This document shows, in pieces, positions 1 through 7,684 of a DNA stretch of 11,505 bases; position 1 is the first letter of the stretch, and every line of letters starts with the position of its first letter. The position numbers were made by a program, and so were the translations under genes. Source of the DNA: Micavibrio sp. UBA2020 (GTDB taxonomy: Bacteria; Pseudomonadota; Alphaproteobacteria; Micavibrionales; UBA2020); NCBI GenBank assembly GCA_002334985.1, contig DDBY01000045.1, positions 1 through 11,505 of the forward strand, written 5' to 3'. A model generated the notes under the pieces. That model saw nothing but the letters and a program-made list of their open reading frames with translations. It was not told the DNA's origin and searched no databases.

Positions 1-3000
1 TGAAATCTGCCGAGCAGGCGCTGTTTTTTGACATCTCCGGCAAGAAAACCAAAATCAAACTGCATAAGCCGGAAAAAGGCCACGAGGCCATTCAGAAAGA
101 CGGCGAGACCTATTACCGCGTGCTGACGGGCGAGCCTGCGAAAGAATTACCGCTGGATACCCGCGTGACTTTCCGCGTTGGCCCCGGCCTTGTCTCGGCG
201 GAGGGGAATACGCCATCGGTGGCCGACCGTGAAGTGACGGTATTTGATACCTTTCCCGCCTTCAGCTTTGCCGGTTTGCGCTGTACGGATAACGATGACA
301 ATGAAATCCTTATCGCGCCCGGTCAAAAAACAAACGCGCTTTGCAACCCCATGGCCCCCGTCGCGCTGCGTTTTTCGGTGCCTGTGATGCGCGCGCAGGT
401 CAAAAAGCATCTGACATTTACGCCTGCGCTTGGCGGCGCCGCTGCGGCCGATGATGTCTGGGGCGATTTGTCGGAGGAATATTCCCGCCTTGGCCGTGCG
501 CATGAAAAAGGCAATACCTACGAAATTTTCCTGCCGCAAGGGCTCAAGGCCATGCAGGAATATACGATTGAGCTCAAAGAGCCCAAACGCGGCGTCTGGG
601 CGCGGTTCACGGCATGGCTGCGCGGATTGTTTGGCAAGCAAACGCCCGCGACCGCCCTTGAAGACGAGTTTAGCCGTACGCTGCCCAAGGGGTTTGTCCT
701 GACCTTCGCGACCAACAACCGCCGTCCGAATTTCGAGCTGATACACAATACCGCCGTACTCGAAGCGCAGACGGACAGCGAAGTGCCGCTCTACGTCAAC
801 AACCTGCAGAAAACCGTGCTGAATTACCGCAGCGTGACGGCGTCGGGTGTCCAGGATGCGCAGAAACTTGAAGCCAGCTTGCCTGACGTGCGCAACCTGC
901 AATTCGCGGTGCCTGTGGGCGTGCGCGAAGCGCTGGGCGGTAAAAGCGGCGCGCTTTACGGCTATCTGGCAACCGAGCCGGATGTGCCGCAAAAATCGCC
1001 TTACGAACGTAAACTGTTCGCGCAGGTGACGCCGTGGCAGGTGCATGCGAAAATCGGGCATTTTTCCTCGCTCGTCTGGGTGACGGATATGGCAACGGGC
1101 GCGCCGGTTGATGGGGCGAAGGTTACTTTCTACCGCGATGCGATTTCGGCGCTGTCGCAGCCGTCGGCGGATAATACGCTTTCTACCGCACGCACGGGCG
1201 CGAACGGCCTTGCGCGTCTTGCGGGCACCGAAAGCATCGACCCGATGCTGGAGCTGTCACGCGGATACGGCGATGAAACGCCGCGTATTGTTGTGCGCGT
1301 GGACAAGGGCGATGATATGGCGCTGCTGCCCGCCGCGTGGGAATTCGGCATTGATACATGGCGCGCGTCCAACGAAAGCATCTATGCCGCCAACCGCCGA
1401 AAATTCGGGCATATCCGCGCATGGGGCGCAACGGCGCAGGGCATTTACCGCGCGGGCGATACCATCGAATATAAAATCTATGTCCGCAACGAAGACGACC
1501 GCACGCTGACGCCCGCGCCTAAAACGGGCTATAAGCTTGAAATCATCGACCCGATGGATAACGTTGTATCGACGGTTGATGATGTCCGCCTGAGCAACTA
1601 CGGCGCGTTTGACGGTAAATTCACCGTGACGGAAAACGCGCCCGTGGGCTGGTATCAATTCCGCCTCAGCGGCGATTTCCTGCCGGAGCAGAAAAGCCTC
1701 AGCGAATACGAACAGCAGCAGAATTACGTCTGGACGCCGCTGCGCGTATTGGTCAGCGATTTTACGCCCGCACCGTTCCGCGTCAGTGCGAACCTGAACG
1801 GTGACTTGTTCGCCGACGGGCAGGAAGTCGAAGTGCAAAGCGCCGCGCGCCTGCATTCCGGCGGCCCCTATACCGATGCCAATGCGCGTGTGACGGCAAA
1901 CTTGATGCCTCTCGGCTTGAACCCTAAAAATCCGGCCACGGCAGGTTTTTATTTTGCCAGCAGCGAAGATGAATACGCGCGTCAGGTGCATCAGGAAAAC
2001 GCGCCGCTGAATGCGCAGGGTGACCTTGAAACCCGCTTCAAGCTGGACGTGAAAGACATCGTTTATGGCCGTCTGACGGTTGAAACCGCCGTGCAGGACG
2101 AACGCGGCAAATATATCGCATCGCAGGCGCAGGCCGATTTTGTGGGGCGTGACCGTTTTGTCGGCATCCGCGGCACCAAATGGGTTTACAACGCCAAGGA
2201 AGAATCCAAAGTCGAATTCATCGTCGTCGATGAACGCGGCCAGATTATCGAAGGCCTGCCTGTGAATGTCGGATTTGAAAAGCAGGTGACCAAGGCTGCC
2301 AAGGTCAAGGGCGCGGGCAATGCCTACCTGACCGAATATTCGACGGAATGGGAAGCCGCGGGCGAATGCAAAGGCACATCGGGCAAAGGGGCTGAAGCGT
2401 GCAGCTTCACGCCCGATAGCGCCGGATATTACCGCGCAACGGCGTCGATTGAGGATACCCAGAAACGCAGCCACAGCAGCATGCAATACCTGTGGGTTGC
2501 TGGCCGCGATTTTGTGATGTGGCATAACGAAAGCGATGTCTTGCTGCCTATCGTGCCGGAAAAAGCCGAATATAACGTCGGCGATACCGCACGCTATCTG
2601 GTCAAAAACCCCTGGCCGGGGGCGGAGGCATTGGTGACGGTGGAGCGCTACGGCGTTATCGACAGTTTCACCATGAAGCTGGAGGGCAGCACGCCCATCA
2701 TCGAAATTCCCGTGAAGCCGGATTACCTGCCCGGTTTCTATCTGTCCATCGTCGTCACGTCCCCGCGCGCGGCGGAGGCACCGATTGAAGGTGGCGTGGA
2801 TATGGGCAAACCGTCTTTCCGCATGGGTTATGTCACGGTGCCGGTCAAAGACCCCTATAAACAAATGACCGTCAGCGTCAAAACGGACGCCGACGTTTAC
2901 CGCCCGCGTGACAAAGTGACGGTAACACTGAACGGTGTGCCGAAGTTTCCGCAAGGGCGTGAGCCGGTAGAATTCGCCGTCGCCGTTCTGGACGAGGCCG

Positions 3001-5399
3001 TGTTCGACCTGATTGCGGGCGGCGCGAAGGCCTACGACCCTTACGGCGGTTTTTATACGCTCGAAGGGCTCGACCTTAAAAATTACAACTTGTTGACGCG
3101 CCTGATTGGCCGCCAGAAGTTCGAGAAAAAAGGCGCCAATCCGGGCGGTGATGGCGGCGCGGATTTTGCCATGCGCGATTTGTTCAAATTCGTTGCTTAT
3201 TGGAATCCGTCGCTGAATGCCGACAGCAAGGGCAATGCCAGCTTTACGTTTGAATTGCCGGATAACCTGACAGGCTGGCGCGTGCTGGCCATGGCGGTGA
3301 CGCCGACGGACAGGCTCGGGCTGGGGCAGGGGACGTTCAAAGTCAACCGCCCGACCGAAGTCCGCCCCGTAATGCCGAACCAGGTGACGGAGCGTGATAC
3401 ATTCAAGGCTGGATTCAGCGTTATGAACCGAACGGACAAGCCGCGCACGCTGGATGTGGACATAGCTGTCGAAGGTCCGGTCGATACCGCCAAAACCCCC
3501 GCCAAAGCGACGCAGCAGGTTACGCTGGAGCCATATAAACGCACCACCGTTTATATGCCTGTAGCAACAACGGCGCTGCCGGAACAGGCGGCGCTGGTGC
3601 GCGGCGATTTGGTTTTTACGGTCAAGGCACATGATGCGCTTGATGGCGACGGCATGACGCACCGCGTGCCCGTGGGCAAAATGCGCTCCATGGAAACCGC
3701 CGCCAATTACGGCACGACGACGGAGGCGAAGGTGAGCGAAAGCATCGCCGTGCCCGAAGGCATCTATACGGATGTCGGCGGGGTGAGCGTTGTGCTGGCG
3801 CCCAGCGTGATTGCCGCGGTCGATGGCGCATTTAAATACATGCGCGATTACCCGTATCTGTGCTGGGAGCAGATTTTGAGCAAAGGCGTGATGGCCGCGC
3901 ATTTCCAAAACCTGAAATCCTATATGCCGGAAGGCTTCGGTTGGGACGGCAGCGATAAGCTGCCGCAAAAAACGCTCGACAACGCCGCGGCGTTTCAGGC
4001 GCCGAACGGGGGCATGAGTTTCTTCCTCGCGCGCGACGAATACGTCAGCCCGTATCTCAGCGCCTATACCGCGCTGGCGTTCAACTGGCTGAAGGCATCC
4101 GGATACAAAGTGCCCGAAGCGGTTGAGAAAAAACTGCACGCCTATCTGCAAAACCTGCTGCGCAACGATACCGCGCCCGGGTTTTATACCGAAGGCATGC
4201 GCTCCACCGTGCGCGCCGTTGCGCTGGCGGCCTTGTCCGCGCATGAAGGCAAGGTGACGATGGATGATTTGCAGCGCTACCGCCCGCATGTGAAAGGCAT
4301 GAGCCTGTTCGGCAAAGCGCATTACCTGCGCGCGGCGTTGAGCTTCAAGGAAGGCGGCGCACTGGCGGAGGAAGCGGCGAAAGACATTCTTTCGCACGCG
4401 AACCAGACGGGCGGCAAGTTCATGTTCACCGAGGAACTGGACGACAGCTATACCCGCATTCTGGCGACGCCCATGCGTGATAACTGCGCCATTTTGGACG
4501 CTTTCACCGTTTATGCGGGGCGCGACGATGGGCGCAAGCTGGTCGGCGATGCGCCGTTCAAAATGGTGCGCACGATTACCCAGACACGCAAAGGCCGCGA
4601 CTATTGGCAAAACACGCAGGAAAATATGTTCTGCATGAATGCCCTGACGTCCTACAGCCGTGTGTACGAAAAAGAGCGCGTGGCCATGGAGGTTGTGACC
4701 AAATTCGGCGGCGAGCCTTTTGGCGAAACGTCGTTTACCGATTTGCGCGACGCACCTGTCACTCTCGGCCGCCGGATGCAGCCGGACGATGCGGGCCGTA
4801 AAACCACGCTGGATATCGAACGCACGGGCAGCGGCCGCCTTTATTATGCCGCACGCCTGCACTACGCGCCGAAATCCGATTTCAGCACATCCACCAATGC
4901 CGGCATGGAAATCCGCCGCGAATATAGTGTGGAGCGTGAGGGCAAATGGCATCTGCTGAAACCGCAGGATACGGTGAAGCGCGGGGAAGTCGTGCGGGCG
5001 GATATTTACCTGTCGCTGCCTGCTGCGCGCAATTTCGTGGTGGTCGATGACCCGCTGCCGGGCGGGCTTGAAACCGTCAACCGCGATTTGGCGACGGCAT
5101 CCACAGTTGACGCCGACAAGGCGAAGATGGAAATGGACGGCGGGTCATGGTGGTTCCGTTTCAGCGACTGGCGTGGATATGGGGCCGAACGCTGGAGTTT
5201 CTACCACAAGGAACTGCGCCACGACCGCGCGGTGTTCTATTCCGACTATCTGCCCGCGGGTAATTATCACCTGAGCTATACCGCGCAGGCGATTGCGGAG
5301 GGCACATTCGCCCACATGCCCGTGCACGCCGAAGAAATGTATGACCCCGATGTTTTCGGCAAAGGGGTAATGGGTCAGCTGGATGTCGCCGCGCCGTAA
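1..5399 (+). CDS. Bacterial alpha-2-macroglobulin family protein, 5' end missing
   Basis: This is a large bacterial alpha-2-macroglobulin, of the type known as YfhM in E. coli. The family sits in the periplasm, usually as a lipoprotein, and traps invading proteases when the bait region is cleaved. The reading frame is open from position 3 with no credible start, so the N-terminus and any signal peptide or lipobox lie outside the window. At least 1798 residues are visible. Seen in order: macroglobulin-like beta domains; an MG2-type domain (about 1420-1680); a bait-region domain (from about 2545); the A2M core block AYWNPSL...LPDNLTGWRV (from about 3171); a thioester domain with Cys-Trp-Glu-Gln at 3861-3872; and a C-terminal MG10-type domain (from about 4900). 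The thioester Cys and Gln are intact, although Trp replaces the usual Leu. The stop codon lies 17 nt inside pbpC, its usual partner. The family call is secure. Protease trapping is family knowledge. Confidence 0.96.
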   Translation, partial: KSAEQALFFDISGKKTKIKLHKPEKGHEAIQKDGETYYRVLTGEPAKELPLDTRVTFRVGPGLVSAEGNTPSVADREVTVFDTFPAFSFAGLRCTDNDDNEILIAPGQKTNALCNPMAPVALRFSVPVMRAQVKKHLTFTPALGGAAAADDVWGDLSEEYSRLGRAHEKGNTYEIFLPQGLKAMQEYTIELKEPKRGVWARFTAWLRGLFGKQTPATALEDEFSRTLPKGFVLTFATNNRRPNFELIHNTAVLEAQTDSEVPLYVNNLQKTVLNYRSVTASGVQDAQKLEASLPDVRNLQFAVPVGVREALGGKSGALYGYLATEPDVPQKSPYERKLFAQVTPWQVHAKIGHFSSLVWVTDMATGAPVDGAKVTFYRDAISALSQPSADNTLSTARTGANGLARLAGTESIDPMLELSRGYGDETPRIVVRVDKGDDMALLPAAWEFGIDTWRASNESIYAANRRKFGHIRAWGATAQGIYRAGDTIEYKIYVRNEDDRTLTPAPKTGYKLEIIDPMDNVVSTVDDVRLSNYGAFDGKFTVTENAPVGWYQFRLSGDFLPEQKSLSEYEQQQNYVWTPLRVLVSDFTPAPFRVSANLNGDLFADGQEVEVQSAARLHSGGPYTDANARVTANLMPLGLNPKNPATAGFYFASSEDEYARQVHQENAPLNAQGDLETRFKLDVKDIVYGRLTVETAVQDERGKYIASQAQADFVGRDRFVGIRGTKWVYNAKEESKVEFIVVDERGQIIEGLPVNVGFEKQVTKAAKVKGAGNAYLTEYSTEWEAAGECKGTSGKGAEACSFTPDSAGYYRATASIEDTQKRSHSSMQYLWVAGRDFVMWHNESDVLLPIVPEKAEYNVGDTARYLVKNPWPGAEALVTVERYGVIDSFTMKLEGSTPIIEIPVKPDYLPGFYLSIVVTSPRAAEAPIEGGVDMGKPSFRMGYVTVPVKDPYKQMTVSVKTDADVYRPRDKVTVTLNGVPKFPQGREPVEFAVAVLDEAVFDLIAGGAKAYDPYGGFYTLEGLDLKNYNLLTRLIGRQKFEKKGANPGGDGGADFAMRDLFKFVAYWNPSLNADSKGNASFTFELPDNLTGWRVLAMAVTPTDRLGLGQGTFKVNRPTEVRPVMPNQVTERDTFKAGFSVMNRTDKPRTLDVDIAVEGPVDTAKTPAKATQQVTLEPYKRTTVYMPVATTALPEQAALVRGDLVFTVKAHDALDGDGMTHRVPVGKMRSMETAANYGTTTEAKVSESIAVPEGIYTDVGGVSVVLAPSVIAAVDGAFKYMRDYPYLCWEQILSKGVMAAHFQNLKSYMPEGFGWDGSDKLPQKTLDNAAAFQAPNGGMSFFLARDEYVSPYLSAYTALAFNWLKASGYKVPEAVEKKLHAYLQNLLRNDTAPGFYTEGMRSTVRAVALAALSAHEGKVTMDDLQRYRPHVKGMSLFGKAHYLRAALSFKEGGALAEEAAKDILSHANQTGGKFMFTEELDDSYTRILATPMRDNCAILDAFTVYAGRDDGRKLVGDAPFKMVRTITQTRKGRDYWQNTQENMFCMNALTSYSRVYEKERVAMEVVTKFGGEPFGETSFTDLRDAPVTLGRRMQPDDAGRKTTLDIERTGSGRLYYAARLHYAPKSDFSTSTNAGMEIRREYSVEREGKWHLLKPQDTVKRGEVVRADIYLSLPAARNFVVVDDPLPGGLETVNRDLATASTVDADKAKMEMDGGSWWFRFSDWRGYGAERWSFYHKELRHDRAVFYSDYLPAGNYHLSYTAQAIAEGTFAHMPVHAEEMYDPDVFGKGVMGQLDVAAP

Positions 5400-7569
5400 A
5401 GATTTTCTGCGGCTGGCGATTGTGCTGCCCTTGTTCTGCGTCCTTGTTGTGGGCGCGGTGACATGGGCATCGCTGCAGCCTGTGGATGAAAGCTGGCGCA
5501 TGGCCGCGCGCGATACGGCGCAGCCCCGCGTGACCGACCGCGGCGGGCAACCGCTGACGGCCAGCTATCACACCCGCTGGAACACGTCCGACATCCGCGC
5601 GCTGCACGATATGCCGGATTTGCTGGTGCAGGCGTTTTTGCAATCCGAAGACAAGCGGTTTTATACGCATGGCGGTGTCGATTGGCGCGCGCGGGGCAGT
5701 GCGCTTGTGCAAAACATCCGCGCGCGCGGCACCGTGCGCGGCGCCAGCACGGTGACAGAACAGGTCGTGCGCCAGCTGCATCCGCGCCCGCGCAGTCTGT
5801 GGTCGAAATGGCTGGAGGGGATAGAAGCGGCAAAGCTGGAGAAGCTGGCCAGCAAGCCCCAGATACTGGAATTCTACCTCAACCAAGTGCCTTACGCATC
5901 GGGGCGGCGCGGGGTGGCTCAGGCGGCGCGGTATTATTTCAACCGCGATGTCGATACGCTAAGCGCCAAGGAAACGCTGGCGCTTGCGGTGCTGGTGCGT
6001 GCGCCCAGCGGTTATGACCTTTATCGCGACGCGGCGCGCATTGATGCCGCTATTTTGCGTCTGGCGGATAGTTTGACGTCGGCGGGTGTGCTGGATGGTG
6101 CGGCGCGCGCGCATGTGGCGGCGCAGGCGTTTATTTTGCAAAAACCGTCTTTGCCTGTCGATGCGGCGCACATGGTTTCTTATCTGCGCCAGCATCACGC
6201 ATCGGGCGGCGCGGCGGAATTGCAAAGCACGCTGGACGCAGGTTTGCAAATGCGGGTGCAAAAAATCGTCGATGACCGCGTGCGTGCGCTGAAGGCCAAA
6301 AATCTGCATAACGCTGCCGCGCTGGTGGCTGATTATCGCACGGGCGAAATTCTGGCATGGGTGGTTGCGGGCGCGGGGGACGCACAAACGTCTGGTGGCC
6401 AAATCGACGCTGTGACGGTGCCGCGTCAGCCGGGCTCCGCGCTCAAACCGTTTTTATATGCTGCCGCCCTTGATGCCGGATGGACGGCCAGCACCATCAT
6501 CGACGATAGTCCCTATTCGGGCGCGGTCGGGGCGGGGCTGCACCGTTTCCGCAATTACAGCAACACGTTTTACGGCCGCATTACGTTGCGCGAGGCGCTC
6601 GGGAATTCGCTGAATATCCCCGCCGTCAAAACCATCCGTCATGTGGGGGTGAAGAATTATTTGCAAACGCTGCACCGCCTTGGCTTCGACAGCCTTGCGC
6701 GCGGGGCGGAGGTTTATGATGACGGCCTTGCCCTTGGCAATGGCGAAGTGACGCTGCTGGAACTGGTCTCCGGTTATGCCGCGCTGGCATCTGGCGGGGT
6801 GCAAAACCCGCTGCATCTTTTGATAGATGACCCTGCACCGCGCGGCGGGGCACGCATTTACAGCGAAGCGGCGGCGAGTTTGATTGGCAACATCCTGTCC
6901 GACCCGCATGCGCGGCAAATGGAATTCGGCGCCAGCAGCGTTTTGAATTTCCCGCTGCAAACGGCGGTTAAAACCGGCACCTCCACCGATTACCGCGATG
7001 CCTGGGCGGTCGGGTATAACGACAGGTATGTGGCGGGGATATGGATGGGGAACCTCGACCACCGCCCGACGGATGGTGTGACGGGCGGCACGGGCCCTGC
7101 GCTCGCGCTGCGCAGCGTGTTCAGCGAGCTCAACCGCGGCCGCACGACGGAAAAATTGAAAATCAGCCCGCAGCTGGTGCTGCGCGATGTGTGTATCGAA
7201 GACAGCCGCGATGCCGCGCACTGTTACATGCGCAGTGAATGGTTTATGCCGGGCGCGGCGGCAGAAGAAGAAACAACCGCCGCCGCAGCAGAAGCGCACT
7301 ATGGCATCCTGCAGCCGACGGAGGGGCTGCACATGGCCATCGACCCGCGCGTGCCGATGGATATGCAGGAATTCGCGTTTCGTCTGTCGGGCTTGCGCGA
7401 AGGGCAGGCGGTGGAGTGGTTTGTGAACGGCGAAAGCCTTGGCGCGCCGGAGGCAAAGACGTCACATCTGTGGATGCTGCGGCGGGGGCAGTACAAACTG
7501 CACGCGCGTATCACCGAAAACGGGCGGGAGGTTTTTGCGACGCCCGAAGTGGGTTATGTCGTTAAATAG
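5383..7569 (+). CDS. pbpC: Penicillin-binding protein 1C (bifunctional transglycosylase/transpeptidase)
   Basis: This 728-aa class A PBP of the PBP1C type polymerises glycan strands from lipid II. Its C-terminal half has the transpeptidase fold. Residues 8-30 form one membrane anchor, placing the rest in the periplasm. The GT51 domain has the motifs SEDKRFYTHGG (Glu89 is the expected catalytic acid), GASTVTEQ (120-127), KWLEGIEAAKLE (142-153) and ILEFYLNQVPYASG (161-174). The transpeptidase domain has SALK (Ser352 nucleophile, Lys355), SLN (409-411) and KTGTS (530-534). A C-terminal BiPBP_C domain (about 640-728) follows an Ala/Glu/Thr-rich linker (625-638), which distinguishes PBP1C from PBP1A/1B. 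The length is close to the usual PBP1C size. The ATG at 5383 lies inside the A2M 3' end and has an AAAGGGG sequence 15 nt upstream. The overlap suggests co-expression with A2M. In E. coli, PBP1C contributes little to bulk wall synthesis, so a repair role is inferred. Confidence 0.97.
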   Translation: MSPRRKDFLRLAIVLPLFCVLVVGAVTWASLQPVDESWRMAARDTAQPRVTDRGGQPLTASYHTRWNTSDIRALHDMPDLLVQAFLQSEDKRFYTHGGVDWRARGSALVQNIRARGTVRGASTVTEQVVRQLHPRPRSLWSKWLEGIEAAKLEKLASKPQILEFYLNQVPYASGRRGVAQAARYYFNRDVDTLSAKETLALAVLVRAPSGYDLYRDAARIDAAILRLADSLTSAGVLDGAARAHVAAQAFILQKPSLPVDAAHMVSYLRQHHASGGAAELQSTLDAGLQMRVQKIVDDRVRALKAKNLHNAAALVADYRTGEILAWVVAGAGDAQTSGGQIDAVTVPRQPGSALKPFLYAAALDAGWTASTIIDDSPYSGAVGAGLHRFRNYSNTFYGRITLREALGNSLNIPAVKTIRHVGVKNYLQTLHRLGFDSLARGAEVYDDGLALGNGEVTLLELVSGYAALASGGVQNPLHLLIDDPAPRGGARIYSEAAASLIGNILSDPHARQMEFGASSVLNFPLQTAVKTGTSTDYRDAWAVGYNDRYVAGIWMGNLDHRPTDGVTGGTGPALALRSVFSELNRGRTTEKLKISPQLVLRDVCIEDSRDAAHCYMRSEWFMPGAAAEEETTAAAAEAHYGILQPTEGLHMAIDPRVPMDMQEFAFRLSGLREGQAVEWFVNGESLGAPEAKTSHLWMLRRGQYKLHARITENGREVFATPEVGYVVK

Positions 7570-7605
7570 AGATGTTTCCGTAATATCTAAGGCTGAAAAC
7601 AGGGC

Positions 7606-7634
7606 TTGCGAATCTATAAATATCGGGTATTAAA
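7606..7634 (+). promoter_or_regulatory. Possible sigma-70-like promoter for the 7685 operon
   Basis: TTGCGA at 7606-7611 could act as a -35 box. TATTAA at 7628-7633, 16 bp downstream, could act as a -10 box. The proposed -10 falls inside the first operator dyad, so bound regulator would block RNA polymerase. The -10 match is only moderate and alternative registers exist, so this is a tentative reading. Confidence 0.3.
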
Positions 7635-7666
7635 TACCCTTATAGGGGTAAAAAATACCCGATATT
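7619..7666. promoter_or_regulatory. Tandem operator array (two 15-bp dyads, four TACCC half-sites)
   Basis: Two near-identical dyads, GGGTATTAAATACCC (7625-7639) and GGGTAAAAAATACCC (7646-7660), match at 13 of 15 positions and repeat every 21 bp. The four half-sites start at 7625, 7635, 7646 and 7656, so successive sites are 10, 11 and 10 bp apart and lie on one face of the helix. The outer flanks also form a perfect 13-bp inverted repeat, AATATCGGGTATT (7619-7631) with AATACCCGATATT (7654-7666). The middle pair forms a near-palindrome (7635-7650) with a single mismatched pair. The array lies just upstream of a gene for an HTH_XRE protein, so the simplest reading is an autoregulatory operator bound cooperatively by dimers. 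Binding by that protein is inference. Confidence 0.72.
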
Positions 7667-7672
7667 GAAATC

Positions 7673-7678
7673 AGGAGA
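7673..7678 (+). promoter_or_regulatory. Ribosome binding site for the 7685 gene
   Basis: AGGAGA ends 6 nt before the ATG at 7685, with its AGGAG core 7 nt upstream. This is the strongest Shine-Dalgarno sequence in the window, and it fixes the start of the HTH fusion gene. Confidence 0.75.
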
Positions 7679-7684
7679 TTCGCC

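Noticed and set aside
147..1061. A 304-codon minus-strand open frame.
   Set aside because: It is antisense to the A2M coding region, has a composition typical of shadow frames, and shows no domain.
1257..4952. A 1231-codon open frame on the minus strand inside the A2M gene.
   Set aside because: It lies wholly antisense to a clearly homologous A2M frame. Its translation is rich in His, Arg and Ala with no recognisable domain, as expected from the mirror of GC-rich codon bias.
7619..7666. The inverted-repeat array read as a transcription terminator for pbpC.
   Set aside because: The stem is AT-rich and is not followed by a T tract. The repeated, helically phased half-sites next to an HTH gene fit operators better.
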